A program made the translations under genes and the position numbers. Of a stretch of DNA of 27,687 nt, positions 15,083-23,822 are shown piece by piece. Within the stretch, counting starts at the first letter, position 1, and each line of letters opens with the position of its first letter. The stretch comes from Nitrospirota bacterium (GTDB lineage: Bacteria > Nitrospirota > Thermodesulfovibrionia > Thermodesulfovibrionales > JdFR-85), in contig JAADGU010000064.1 of assembly GCA_013152195.1 (NCBI GenBank), positions 1 through 27,687 of the forward strand. Reading direction: 5' to 3'. Under the pieces are notes generated by a model, which was not told the DNA's origin, made no database searches, and worked only from the letters and a program-made list of their open reading frames with translations.

Positions 15083-16678
15083 ATGCCAGCAGAAGAATTT
15101 AAGAGAAAAGTAGAGACACTGATATTCCTCCGCCTTTTTTTTGTCACTCTACTGCTTGGTTCCATATTCCTGTTTGACCTTCAGGGCAAACAGTTCTATC
15201 AACCCTATCTCTTTTACGGCCTGTTCTTTATCGGCTATGCCCCCTCCATGCTCTACATCTTTCTGCAAAACAGGATTCCTGACAGGATAGCAGTGCACCG
15301 CCTTATAGCATATGCACTGTTGACGTTGGACGTTCTGGTTGTAGTATTCCTTATTCTCCTTACAGGAGGGATCGAAAGCTGGTTTTCCTTCCTGCTCATC
15401 CTTGTTACAATAGCTGGTTCGATTGTACTTGGCAGAAAGGCCGGCTATATTCTGGCAACACTGGCAAGTATACTCTATGGACTGGCTATTGATTTACAGT
15501 ACTACCAGATCATCCCTGTTCATTACAATCCCATACTTGAGGAAAAGAATTTCTTCTACAACATGTTCATAAACATTTCAGGCTTATATCTTACGGCATA
15601 CCTCATGGGCTATCTCGTCTCCAGGCTGGAGAAGACCTCGGAGAAGCTTGAGAAGAAGGATGTTGACCTCAGGGAGTTATACAGATTTCATTCAGAGGTG
15701 ATAGAAAACATTCCCAGCGGCCTCTTCAGTCTGGATACCTCCGGTAAAATAGTCCTGTTTAACAGCGCGGCTGAAAGGATTACAGGGTTAAAACGCAACA
15801 ACGTTATCTACCGTTACAGCAATGAAGTATTTCCATTTCTGTCGCTCCCGCCAAAAACAGGCAGACACGAGGGGGAAATAGTCCGGGATTCCGAGAAAAG
15901 GTATATCGGGCTGAGTATCTCCATTAATAAAAACTCCAAAGGAGAGGTTCTCGGTTATATCGGAACATTTCAGGATCTGACAGATATTATCAAACTGGAA
16001 GAGGAGATAAAGCGGAGGGAAAAGTTTGCAGCTATTGGAGAGCTTTCTGCAAGTATTGCCCATGAACTGAGGAATCCTCTTGCATCCATGAAGGGTTCGT
16101 TCGAGATGTTAAAGGAGGATGTCCTGCCCGATGAGACAAAAAAACGGCTAATGGATATTGCCATGTCGGAAATGGACAGACTGAACGCAATTGTCACGGA
16201 TTTTCTTATATACTGTAACCCCAGACCACCGACCATGGAAAGGTTTAACCTCTCGGCAGTCGCAAATGAGGTTTCCGATATGCTTCAGAATATATCCGAC
16301 AACGTCATGATTGTCAAGAACATAAATGACGAAGTCTATATGGTTGCAGATGAACAGAAAATCAGGCAGCTTCTCTGGAATCTGACACTGAATGCAGTTG
16401 AAGCCATCCCCGAAGGGGGCGAAGTAGGAATTTCCGTATATACTGATAACAACAGAGTCATCCTGAAAGTCTCTGACAGCGGAGCCGGAATACCCGAAGA
16501 GAATGTTGAAAAAGTTTTCTATCCTTTTTTCAGCACAAAAAAGAAAGGGACAGGCCTGGGTCTTTCCATTGCATATAGAATAGTTGAAGAACATCATGGT
16601 AATATTAAGATCTTTTCAGAGAAGGGCAGGAGCACAGAATTTATCGTTTCCCTCCCCATGGGAAAAACCGAGAATTGA
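15083..16678 (+). CDS. pilS: Membrane sensor histidine kinase PilS
   Basis: PilS senses an unidentified signal, often pilin level in the membrane, and phosphorylates PilR. The 531 residues hold about six membrane helices (14-33, 40-62, 73-95, 98-117, 120-138, 160-179), a short coiled linker, a PAS domain (about 202-305), the dimerisation domain with phosphoacceptor His327 in ASIAHELRNPLAS, and an ATPase domain with N-box NLTLNAVEAIPEGG, DSGAGIP and GTGLGLSIAYRIVEEH. It follows pilC after 81 bases and overlaps or nearly abuts pilR, so the pair is probably co-expressed. The start ATG has only a weak ribosome site. The name rests on its position in the pil cluster. Confidence 0.9.
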   Translation: MPAEEFKRKVETLIFLRLFFVTLLLGSIFLFDLQGKQFYQPYLFYGLFFIGYAPSMLYIFLQNRIPDRIAVHRLIAYALLTLDVLVVVFLILLTGGIESWFSFLLILVTIAGSIVLGRKAGYILATLASILYGLAIDLQYYQIIPVHYNPILEEKNFFYNMFINISGLYLTAYLMGYLVSRLEKTSEKLEKKDVDLRELYRFHSEVIENIPSGLFSLDTSGKIVLFNSAAERITGLKRNNVIYRYSNEVFPFLSLPPKTGRHEGEIVRDSEKRYIGLSISINKNSKGEVLGYIGTFQDLTDIIKLEEEIKRREKFAAIGELSASIAHELRNPLASMKGSFEMLKEDVLPDETKKRLMDIAMSEMDRLNAIVTDFLIYCNPRPPTMERFNLSAVANEVSDMLQNISDNVMIVKNINDEVYMVADEQKIRQLLWNLTLNAVEAIPEGGEVGISVYTDNNRVILKVSDSGAGIPEENVEKVFYPFFSTKKKGTGLGLSIAYRIVEEHHGNIKIFSEKGRSTEFIVSLPMGKTEN

Positions 16679-16734
16679 AGAATTCAGGCAACATGGTCTC
16701 GGAGGTCACAAAGGAGGAGTTTAAAAAAGAAGGA

Positions 16735-18123
16735 ATGGACAAAAAAAAGAAGGAAAAAATACTAATAGTTGAGGATGAACAGGGAATGAACGAAATCCTC
16801 AGGATACTACTCGAGTCTGATGGGTATGAGGTCAGCTCAGCAACGGATGGAGAGAAGGGCATCGAACTACTTAAAAAGGATATCTTTGACCTGGTCATAA
16901 CAGACATAAAGATGCCCGGCATTGGTGGTTTTGAGGTCCTCAAAAAGGCAAAGGAACTCTCACCTGACACGCTTGTCATCATGGTCACTGCCTTTGGCAC
17001 AACGGAAAGTGCCATTGAGGCAATGAAACTCGGGGCCTACGATTACATTCACAAGCCCTTCAAGATCGACGAAATACGGCTTGTTGTAAACAAGGCACTT
17101 GAAAAGAGGGGGCTCAGGAGAGAGCTTGAGGTCCTGCGGGAAGAGATCAGGACCACCTACCGGCTTGAAAACATTATAGGGAAAAGCCCCAGGATGCAGA
17201 CCCTGCTCAATATTATCCCCAAGATTGCCCAGAGCAGCTCCAGTGTACTGATAACAGGAGAGAGTGGTTCCGGCAAGGAACTTGTGGCAAGGGCAATACA
17301 TAATATCAGCCCCAGGGCTGAAAAGGCCTTTGTGGCCATAAACTGCGCTTCCCTTCCGGAAGGTCTTCTTGAAAGCGAATTGCTCGGATATATGAAGGGA
17401 GCATTCACAGGTGCCACACACAATAAGGAAGGGCTCTTTGAAATAGCGCATGCAGGCAGCATCTTTCTGGATGAAATAGGGGAGATGCCCTATAACATAC
17501 AGGCCAAGATATTGCGGGTAATAGAGACCGGAACCTTCAGGCGTCTTGGGGGGACAAATGACATAAGGGTAGATGTCAGGATTATAGCTGCTACAAATAA
17601 AGACCTGAAAAAGGCCATAAAGACGGGAGAGTTCAGGGAAGACCTCTTCTACAGGTTAAACGTAGTCCCTGTCCGTATCCCGCCTCTGAGGGAGAGACGG
17701 GAGGACATCCCCCTCCTGGTTGAGCATTTCCTGAAGAAGTTCGGACATGGAGAAATCCGGATTTCTCCTGAGGCAATGAGGGTGATGGTTAATTACAGTT
17801 GGCCAGGAAATGTCAGGGAGCTTGAAAATGTCATTGAAAGGATTGTCCTCCTGACAGAGCATGAGATCATACTGCCCGGTGATTTACCGTCAGAGTTACG
17901 GGAGACTGAACCGGACGAAGGGAGATTGCCGGATCTTACGGTCAGTGGTATCGATATTGACAGGCTTCTTGAAGATATAGAAAGGACTTATATCAAGAGG
18001 GCACTCGAACTCGCCTACGGGGTTAAGACCGAGGCCGCAAGACTCCTGAACCTCAGTTTCAGGTCATTCAGGCACAGATTGCACAAGTATGGAATAGGTT
18101 CGGAAGAAGACAAAGAAGGATAA
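16735..18123 (+). CDS. pilR: Sigma54-dependent response regulator PilR (NtrC family)
   Basis: PilR activates sigma54 promoters, classically that of pilA. From ATG 16735 the 462 residues show a receiver (phosphoacceptor Asp57 in VITDIKMP), the AAA+ domain with Walker A GESGSGKE, the sigma54-contact loop GAFTGA, IFLDEIGEMP (Walker B) and the R-finger region FREDLFYRLNVVPVRIPPLRERREDIP, then a Fis-type helix-turn-helix near the end (RTYIKRALELAYGVKTEAAR). The start is uncertain: TTG 16675 overlaps the pilS stop by four bases, and ATG 16693 is also in frame. I prefer 16735, because the receiver begins at once there and the added residues have no family match. No pilA gene lies downstream. Confidence 0.92.
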   Translation: MDKKKKEKILIVEDEQGMNEILRILLESDGYEVSSATDGEKGIELLKKDIFDLVITDIKMPGIGGFEVLKKAKELSPDTLVIMVTAFGTTESAIEAMKLGAYDYIHKPFKIDEIRLVVNKALEKRGLRRELEVLREEIRTTYRLENIIGKSPRMQTLLNIIPKIAQSSSSVLITGESGSGKELVARAIHNISPRAEKAFVAINCASLPEGLLESELLGYMKGAFTGATHNKEGLFEIAHAGSIFLDEIGEMPYNIQAKILRVIETGTFRRLGGTNDIRVDVRIIAATNKDLKKAIKTGEFREDLFYRLNVVPVRIPPLRERREDIPLLVEHFLKKFGHGEIRISPEAMRVMVNYSWPGNVRELENVIERIVLLTEHEIILPGDLPSELRETEPDEGRLPDLTVSGIDIDRLLEDIERTYIKRALELAYGVKTEAARLLNLSFRSFRHRLHKYGIGSEEDKEG

Positions 18124-18136
18124 ACGTTTCCTGAGA

Positions 18137-18895
18137 TCAAATTATCCTGTAAGGGTGGGTATAAATATTAAAGCGGGATGACCTCATAAAGCCTATCATG
18201 GTTATTCCGCTCCTTTCAGCGATATCAATGGCGAGCGAAGTTGGTGCTGCCCTGCTGACAACAACGGGTATCTTCCACCTTGCACATTTTGAGGCCATCT
18301 CAGAAGAGAGCCTGCCGCTTACATGCATGACCTTGTCTTCAAGTGCAATATTTTCAAGTATGCAATGACCTATAACCTTATCCACGGCATTATGTCTTCC
18401 GATATCCTCGGCGTGGGTTATAATCTTTTTACTATCCGATACAGCAGCGTTGTGTATACACCCGGTGAGCTTATAAAGCCTTGACATCCGCTGAAATTCG
18501 GCAAAGAGACCACTCAAACTCTTCCTCTCTATCTTTATCCCCTCACCCACTGCGCCATCTTCAAAGCTCCTGTCAAAGGTAATCCCCCCAAGGCATCCCG
18601 AAGTTATGGTGCCACCTTCCAGTTCGACCTCTCCCTCAGCCGGTATGTCAACAAGGATATCGTGACCGTGCTTTACGGTCATCCTCTCAGCACACCAGTT
18701 GCCCCTGATAACCCCCTCGGTCATAAATAGCCCCACAACAAGCTCCCTGACCTTTACAGGGCTGCAGTAAAGCCTCAGGACTTCATGACCATTGACTGAT
18801 ATCCTGAGCCTCCTCTCCAGGGCCACTTCATCGTCAAGCTGAAGACAGCCCTCTTCCGTTATCCTTGAAATCCTCCTTTTCTCAGCACCCTCCAC
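18137..18895 (-). CDS. fdhD: FdhD family sulfurtransferase for formate dehydrogenase maturation
   Basis: FdhD carries sulfur from the cysteine desulfurase to the Mo/W cofactor of formate dehydrogenases and binds that cofactor. The 252 residues show the family pattern: RELVVGLFMTEGVI (about 50-63), the active-site loop TSGCLGG with Cys101, GCIHNAA, EDIGRHNAVDKVIG and SGRLSSEMASKC. The E. coli protein has two cysteines in CxxC; here only the first is kept, the other position being Gly, so sulfur transfer would rely on one cysteine. It converges with pilR, 13 bases apart, and is followed upstream by a diguanylate cyclase only one base away. No formate dehydrogenase gene is in the window. Confidence 0.94.
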   Translation of the reverse strand: MEGAEKRRISRITEEGCLQLDDEVALERRLRISVNGHEVLRLYCSPVKVRELVVGLFMTEGVIRGNWCAERMTVKHGHDILVDIPAEGEVELEGGTITSGCLGGITFDRSFEDGAVGEGIKIERKSLSGLFAEFQRMSRLYKLTGCIHNAAVSDSKKIITHAEDIGRHNAVDKVIGHCILENIALEDKVMHVSGRLSSEMASKCARWKIPVVVSRAAPTSLAIDIAERSGITMIGFMRSSRFNIYTHPYRII

Positions 18896-18896
18896 C

Positions 18897-20243
18897 TTAT
18901 TTCCCTATTTCCTCTGACTCGCAAATATCCCTGTACAGACATGCCCTGTTTCTGCCAAGATCCTTGGCATGGTAAAGGGCTTTATCTGCCTTCCCGATCA
19001 AATCCTCTTTCTCTGCTGAATCCTCGGGAAAACAGGCGACACCAACACTGACAGTGAGACCTGCCCTTGTACCGTTCTTAAGATGGAAGGGGTAATCCAT
19101 CACAGCCTGTCTTATCCTTTCCGCCACTTTGTAAGTATGACCACAATCGGTTTCCGGCAGGATCAAAACAAATTCCTCGCCCCCATAACGTGCAGCAAAA
19201 TCCACCTTTCTTATACTGTCCTTGATTATCTTGGCCATCGTCTTCAGAACAGCGTCTCCGGTCTGATGACCATAGGTATCATTGAAGCTCTTGAAATGGT
19301 CTATATCAATTATCAGAAGGAATAGCTTGCTCTTGTATCTCTCGGCCCGGAGAATCTCCTCGCTGAGTCTGTCCTGAAATACCCTGTGGTTATAAAGGCC
19401 GGTCAGGCCATCGGTTGTAGCCAGTTTGGCAAGTTCGGTCTGCAGGGATATTGTCTGAAATGCCTGGAAGGCAAAATTCAGGAAGCTGTCCTCATCCATC
19501 TGGCTGAACCCGGCATCCCTGTTCAACATAATGAGCAGGCACTGCAGGTCTGTTGTTGAATGAAGTGAAAGTGCTATAAAGTTCCGGATCTCACTGCCAT
19601 CCGAAAGAAAAATGGAAATATTATTACTGCGTATCGGTTTTTGCTCTGCGATAATCCTGGCCAGTCCCCCTGAGTCTACAGACAGCATCTCCTTGATAAA
19701 CTGCTCGTCGATAAGATCATTCGTGCTCAGGAAAGACTTTGTTCTGTCAGGTTGGAACAGGATAATTACCCCGGCTTCAGCCTTCATCAGATCCCTTGTC
19801 TTTTCAATCAGTTTTCTGAGGATGGATTCAAAGTTAAGCTCTGATGAGACATAGCCTATAAATTCATTAAGGATGGCCAGTTCCCTCACAACCCGCTGCT
19901 CCCTCTGTATGGATTTCTCGAGAACCCTTATCTTTTCTCTCAGTGAGCCTGCCAGGAGATTAATATTACTGGCAAGGTCAGAGAGTTCATCGTTAGAGGC
20001 TACAGCTATCTCCGTGTCAAGTTTACCGCTGGATATAAGATAACTCTTGTGGCTGATATTGAGTATGGGTTGTATGAGTTTGGCGTTAACAGTCTTTCTT
20101 ATAAAAATCATTACAAGGATAACCAGTGTAAAAGATGCAAAAATTATAAAATTGTTATGAGTCATAATAGAGAGGAGGGGAATAACGGAAAAGAGCAGTA
20201 TTATTAATAGCGTTAATCTGTCAAATTCTTTTTTTATCTTCAT
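18897..20243 (-). CDS. Membrane HAMP-GAF-GGDEF diguanylate cyclase
   Basis: The protein makes c-di-GMP from two GTP. The 448 residues run: two membrane helices close together (about 9-27 and 31-50), a HAMP-like segment (51-104), a coiled coil, a GAF domain (about 137-268) and a GGDEF domain (272-440). The active site is GGEEF (354-358). RKVD (345-348) five residues upstream matches the inhibitory I-site, so product feedback is expected. DIDHFKSFNDTYGHQTGD is normal. The very short periplasmic turn suggests the signal is sensed by the GAF domain or in the membrane. It ends one base before fdhD begins and starts three bases after the Nudix gene, so these minus-strand genes likely form one operon. 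A PilZ gene lies at 25847. Confidence 0.93.
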   Translation of the reverse strand: MKIKKEFDRLTLLIILLFSVIPLLSIMTHNNFIIFASFTLVILVMIFIRKTVNAKLIQPILNISHKSYLISSGKLDTEIAVASNDELSDLASNINLLAGSLREKIRVLEKSIQREQRVVRELAILNEFIGYVSSELNFESILRKLIEKTRDLMKAEAGVIILFQPDRTKSFLSTNDLIDEQFIKEMLSVDSGGLARIIAEQKPIRSNNISIFLSDGSEIRNFIALSLHSTTDLQCLLIMLNRDAGFSQMDEDSFLNFAFQAFQTISLQTELAKLATTDGLTGLYNHRVFQDRLSEEILRAERYKSKLFLLIIDIDHFKSFNDTYGHQTGDAVLKTMAKIIKDSIRKVDFAARYGGEEFVLILPETDCGHTYKVAERIRQAVMDYPFHLKNGTRAGLTVSVGVACFPEDSAEKEDLIGKADKALYHAKDLGRNRACLYRDICESEEIGK

Positions 20244-20246
20244 AAA

Positions 20247-20900
20247 TCAGGCGTCCCCTGCTTTTTCCCTCAGGGCAAGTTCAAACATTCCGGGAATTTT
20301 CAGGTCAAGATATGTCTCATCATCCTGAAGGCTTAAGAGATGTTTATGGAATCCATCAAGAGGAAGACTGATCACTTCTATCTCTTCCACATCATCAAGC
20401 GTCTGCTTGCCTGTATATACCACGTTGTCTGCAAAATAAACAGTGAGTATCTCTGTAGACGCACCCGAGGAAAGAGGACCCTCAGCTACTGCTGTCAGAG
20501 TGTCCGCCCTGTACCCTGTCTCTTCAAGGAGTTCCCTCCTTGCAACATCCTCAAGACGTTCGTCCCTGTCATTAAGTCCGGCAGGAAATTCCACGACATA
20601 TCTGCCCAGGGGCGGACGGAACTGTTTTATCAGCAGCACATCCCCAGTCACTGTAAAGGGCACCACAGCCACAATGCCCCTTACCCCGATCCTCTGAAAT
20701 GCCTCCCAGGGGATGATATTCCCCCTTGCATTCCGATAGGTTATCAGAATGCTTCTGAGAAAACTTCCTTCCCAAAGTGTTCTGGTCTCTATAATCTCCG
20801 GCTTCATATCAGTCAGTTGTTCAACAGACAGCTTCTTATTCTCTCGGCGCACTTTACGTAATCTGCGGTGAAGTTCTGTATAATTTAACCTGGAGGCCAA
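20247..20900 (-). CDS. Nudix hydrolase, ADP-ribose pyrophosphatase-like
   Basis: Nudix enzymes hydrolyse nucleoside diphosphates linked to another group; the layout here suits ADP-ribose or a nucleotide sugar. The 217 residues contain a complete Nudix box (about 108-130, G-x5-E-x7-REUxEExGU) reading from GLNDRDE to RRELLEETGY, preceded by FRPPLGRYVVEFPAG, which is typical of ADP-ribose pyrophosphatases. The start is TTG at 20900, with GGAAGG eight bases upstream inside the end of the HIT gene. A shorter start at Met32 would give a more usual length of about 186 residues but has no ribosome site. It overlaps the HIT gene by 16 bases and precedes the diguanylate cyclase. Confidence 0.92.
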   Translation of the reverse strand: MASRLNYTELHRRLRKVRRENKKLSVEQLTDMKPEIIETRTLWEGSFLRSILITYRNARGNIIPWEAFQRIGVRGIVAVVPFTVTGDVLLIKQFRPPLGRYVVEFPAGLNDRDERLEDVARRELLEETGYRADTLTAVAEGPLSSGASTEILTVYFADNVVYTGKQTLDDVEEIEVISLPLDGFHKHLLSLQDDETYLDLKIPGMFELALREKAGDA

Positions 20901-21226
20901 TGCATGACCCTTCCACCGAGCAGGTGGATATGCAGGTGAAATACCGTCTGTCCGGCCTCTGCGTTACAGTTCATCACAATCCTGAATCCTCTTTCTGCTA
21001 TTCCTTTCTGCCGGGCTATCCTGTTTGCTATCTGAAAGAGACGGCCCACAAGGGCGTTGTCCTCTTCTTTCAGCTCAAGGCTCGTGGAAATATGCTTTCT
21101 TGGTATTACCAGCACGTGAATGGGCGCCTGTGGGTTTATATCCTCAAAGGCCACGGCAAACTCATCTTCATAAACAAGCTTTGCGGGCAGTTTCTTCTCG
21201 GCAATCCTGCAAAAGAGACATTCCAT
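20885..21226 (-). CDS. HIT family nucleotide hydrolase (HINT-like)
   Basis: HIT proteins hydrolyse nucleoside phosphoramidates and related AMP conjugates in the cytoplasm. The 113-residue length is normal for the HINT branch. The histidine triad appears as HLHIH (His97, 99, 101) followed by LLGGR. The start reads MECLFCRIAEKKLPAK, with Cys3 and Cys6 as in zinc-binding members, then VYEDEFAVAFEDINPQAPIHVLVIPRKH. It is the first gene of a minus-strand set running HIT, Nudix, diguanylate cyclase, fdhD. The intergenic region to the divergent YihY gene holds any promoter. Confidence 0.96.
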   Translation of the reverse strand: MECLFCRIAEKKLPAKLVYEDEFAVAFEDINPQAPIHVLVIPRKHISTSLELKEEDNALVGRLFQIANRIARQKGIAERGFRIVMNCNAEAGQTVFHLHIHLLGGRVMHWPPG

Positions 21227-21307
21227 TTATTTTCCGGTCCGCCGTCCTTGAATCAAAATCAGCAAGCAATACTGCCCACTTACGCAGAGATATCACACTC
21301 GACATAA

Positions 21308-21367
21308 TTGTATTAATTTCCGGGCAAATTAAGCAAGGTATTTGTACCATTTGTATTAACTTTTGTA
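21308..21367. repeat. Short direct repeats in the HIT/YihY intergenic region
   Basis: TTGTATTAA occurs at 21308-21316 and again at 21351-21359. TTTGTA occurs at 21341, 21350 and 21362, spaced about 9-12 bases, close to one DNA turn. They lie between divergent genes, where a regulator could bind. AT-rich chance repeats cannot be excluded. Nothing else is recognisable in 21227-21422 except a possible -10 (TAAAAT, 21401-21406). Confidence 0.3.
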
Positions 21368-21422
21368 TCAGCTTGCCGGCATGGCTGTTTCATTCTGTGA
21401 TAAAATATTTAAAAGTGCGAAA

Positions 21423-22772
21423 ATGACAGTTAATATGAAGCGATTGAATGACTTTTTTGAGAAAGAGCTGTGGGAAATAGATGTTAAATCCCTCAGCAGA
21501 TTCAGGGCCTTCCTTGTCAGAACCCTCAGGCTGCTCTATGTGGCTGTACTGGAATTTTCTGAAGGACAGCTTGTCCTGAGGGCCATGAGCCTTGTTTACA
21601 CGACCCTCCTCTCTCTTGTCCCCCTGCTCGCTGTCAGCTTCTCTGTATTGAAGGCCTTTGGCGTGCATAATCAGCTGGAGCCCTTCCTCTATAACTTCCT
21701 TGCCCCGCTTGGACCAAAAGGGAATGAGTTGACACAGAAGATTATAGGATTCGTGGAGAATATGAAGGTTGGAGTCCTCGGCTCAATCGGCCTTGCAATG
21801 CTGATATATACCGTCATATCACTTATCCAGAAGATTGAGGATGCCTTTAACTACATATGGAGGATAAAGAGACCGAGGAGTTTTGTACGGAGATTCAGTG
21901 ATTACATGAGCGTAATTCTTATAGGCCCTGTCCTTATATTTTCGGCAATCGGAGTTACCGCCTCCATTATGAGCACAACCATCATGCAAAAGGTGCTGGC
22001 CGTAGAACCCTTTGGAACCGCTGTCTATATTGCGGGCAAGATAATCCCCTACATATTTGTCTGCGCCGCCTTTACATTTGTATATATCTTTGTGCCAAAC
22101 ACAAAGGTGAGATTCAAATCCGCGCTTGTAGGCGGCCTGTTTGCAGGTGTCTTATGGGAGACCACTGGAAGGGTCTTTGCTTCCTTTGTTGTATCATCAA
22201 CAAAATATGCTGCAATCTATTCCGGATTCGCCATACTCATAATGTTCATGATATGGCTGTATCTGAGCTGGCTTATACTCCTTGTTGGTGCCGAGGTCTC
22301 ATTCCATCATCAGTACCCCCAGTTTTTAAATGTAAAAAAAGAGGCCCTCACTCTGAGCAACAGGTTAAAGGAGAAGCTTGCCTTAATGATTATGTTCCTT
22401 ATCGGATATAATTACTATCACAACAGCTCGCCGTGGAGACTCAATTCCCTTATTGATTACCTGAGACTGCCGGTGGAACCGGTACAGGACATGCTTGTAT
22501 TATTGGGGAAAAAGGGGTTTATTCTTGAGACCGCTGATGATCCCCCGGCATACCTGCCGGCAAGGGATATAGAGAAGATAGAACTGAAGGACCTCCTTGG
22601 TTCTGTCAGGACCGCGGAAGAGGACTCATGTTCTATTGAGGAAAGGTTCCATTCCGTGTCAGAGGTTGACAGAATGATAAAAAGAGTGGATAACGCCATT
22701 GGGGCTGCCCTCGGCAAGGAAACACTAAGGGACCTCGTACTTTCCCGCAAGGAAGGGGAAAAGGAATCATAA
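21423..22772 (+). CDS. YihY/BrkB family inner-membrane protein
   Basis: This is a polytopic membrane protein of the YihY (BrkB) family, once called ribonuclease BN in error; its true function is unknown, with transport or envelope integrity suggested. It shows an amphipathic start, about six membrane helices in the first 290 residues, and family motifs such as RAMSLVYTTLLSLVPLLAV, IEDAFNYIWR, and the late YSGFAILIMFMIWLYLSWLILLVGAEV. The last 130 residues are soluble and look like a winged-helix fold (SLIDYLRLPVEPVQDMLVLL) found in a subset of members. I chose ATG 21423 over 21363, because a TAAAAT promoter-like box (21401-21406) lies between and the family begins near here. ATG 21435 is also possible. 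Confidence 0.9.
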   Translation: MTVNMKRLNDFFEKELWEIDVKSLSRFRAFLVRTLRLLYVAVLEFSEGQLVLRAMSLVYTTLLSLVPLLAVSFSVLKAFGVHNQLEPFLYNFLAPLGPKGNELTQKIIGFVENMKVGVLGSIGLAMLIYTVISLIQKIEDAFNYIWRIKRPRSFVRRFSDYMSVILIGPVLIFSAIGVTASIMSTTIMQKVLAVEPFGTAVYIAGKIIPYIFVCAAFTFVYIFVPNTKVRFKSALVGGLFAGVLWETTGRVFASFVVSSTKYAAIYSGFAILIMFMIWLYLSWLILLVGAEVSFHHQYPQFLNVKKEALTLSNRLKEKLALMIMFLIGYNYYHNSSPWRLNSLIDYLRLPVEPVQDMLVLLGKKGFILETADDPPAYLPARDIEKIELKDLLGSVRTAEEDSCSIEERFHSVSEVDRMIKRVDNAIGAALGKETLRDLVLSRKEGEKES

Positions 22773-22781
22773 ACCGGGTTA

Positions 22782-23589
22782 TTATGCTGTGTCAGTGTCG
22801 ATCAGCACCTGATTCCTGTCCTGCAGTTTAAGGATTACAAGCGTGAAGATGCCCGACAGAAAGAGCACACACACCGCCAACAAGGGCCCAGGGGGCACCC
22901 GGATCATAACTGAACAGCACTAATGCCGCCGGCACGGGCTTAAGTGTTACTTTTTTGAGATAAAGCCCTGTTCCATCCATGAAGGAAGGATTGTTTGGGG
23001 ATATGGCATCCTGGCTAATGCTTCCGTCGGGATATTTGTAAAAGATCTCTGCCTCCATGTCAGTTACATGACCTGACTCCACCCGGGAGTTAATCTTTTT
23101 AAGGTAGACCTCAACACCCGAGGCCAGAGTGACACCGTATCCTTCATAAAGCACCGCATGTTTATGAAAACTGCCATAGCTGCTGACAAGGTGGGCAAGC
23201 ATGATAAAACAGAAACCAGCATGGATAACCTGGGGAGATATTGTGAGAAGCCACTGCCTGCCTTTCCGTTTCTTCAGGACCGACTCCATGCTGCATACAA
23301 CCGTATTTATCACCAGGAGAAAGACTACCACCATGCTGCCATAGAGCCACCAGCTTGCAGCAAGCGGGGCTGTCTTCAGCCAATCAAAGAGTGCTGTTGA
23401 GGCGAGGCTCTCAAATGACGGGCTCAGGGGCATTGCAACTGCCCCGTATATGAGCAGGCACATGAGAAGCATGAGCAGGAAATTGGTTGTCCTTATGGAT
23501 TTCAGTATCGAATACATTAGTTGTCCAAATAAAGCCCGCATCCGGAGATGCAAGGTTTTAAGGAGAGACAGGATAAACCCTTCACTCAT
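22782..23589 (-). CDS. resB: ResB-like cytochrome c biogenesis protein, C-terminal frameshift
   Basis: With CcsA, ResB forms system II, which attaches heme to cytochrome c outside the membrane. Membrane helices lie near residues 33-53, 82-104 and 116-137, followed by an extracytoplasmic segment with DMEAEIFYKYPDGS. The reading frame then enters ALVGGVCALS and stops at 22828. In the next frame the sequence reads VLFLSGIFTLVILKLQ and ends at 22782, a natural fourth helix and tail. The switch falls in a (GT)n tract (22866-22875 on the plus strand); removing GTGT restores GGVLFLSG. It is shorter than full ResB and is the truncated type. The N-terminus is unclear: residues 1-16 come from an inverted-repeat element, so Met17 or Met25 may be the real start. 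Confidence 0.75.
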
Positions 23590-23764
23590 TCTCGTCGGGC
23601 ATCCGGCCCTCCTCCGAGGTAAGTATCACGTTTCACCTTCCAGGTGAAGACTTCGTGATACTTTCATGGGTGCTTCATGGTAATGAAGCAAATCTGATAA
23701 TTTCTGTACTCCTTACATGGAGGCGAAGCCTCTTAACCGTTCAGGGTTTATCATGTCTCTCCTT
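23560..23764. repeat. 205-bp hairpin-rich element with 22-bp inverted terminal repeats
   Basis: Arms 23560-23581 and 23743-23764 are inverted copies of each other with one mismatch; each reads AAGGAGAGACA then one base then GATAAACCCT. Inside are three hairpins: AAGTATCACG (23621-23630) with CGTGATACTT (23654-23663), enclosing TTCACCT/AGGTGAA (23632-23648); TGCTTCAT/ATGAAGCA (23671-23690); and GAGGC-GAA-GCCTC (23720-23732). The last is copy 2 of the groES-leader module (23708-23736). No target duplication or transposase is visible. It fills the ccsA-resB gap and runs into the annotated resB start. The rest of that gap (23765-23822) holds nothing recognisable. Confidence 0.6.
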
Positions 23765-23822
23765 TACGTTGCCCAACGCTGTGTTATCGCTGGATCCGGG
23801 TAAAAATCAAGATGCCATGCCG

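Noticed and set aside
23720..23764. Integron attC site
   Set aside because: No paired core sites of the RYYYAAC/GTTRRRY form, and no integrase or cassette genes nearby.
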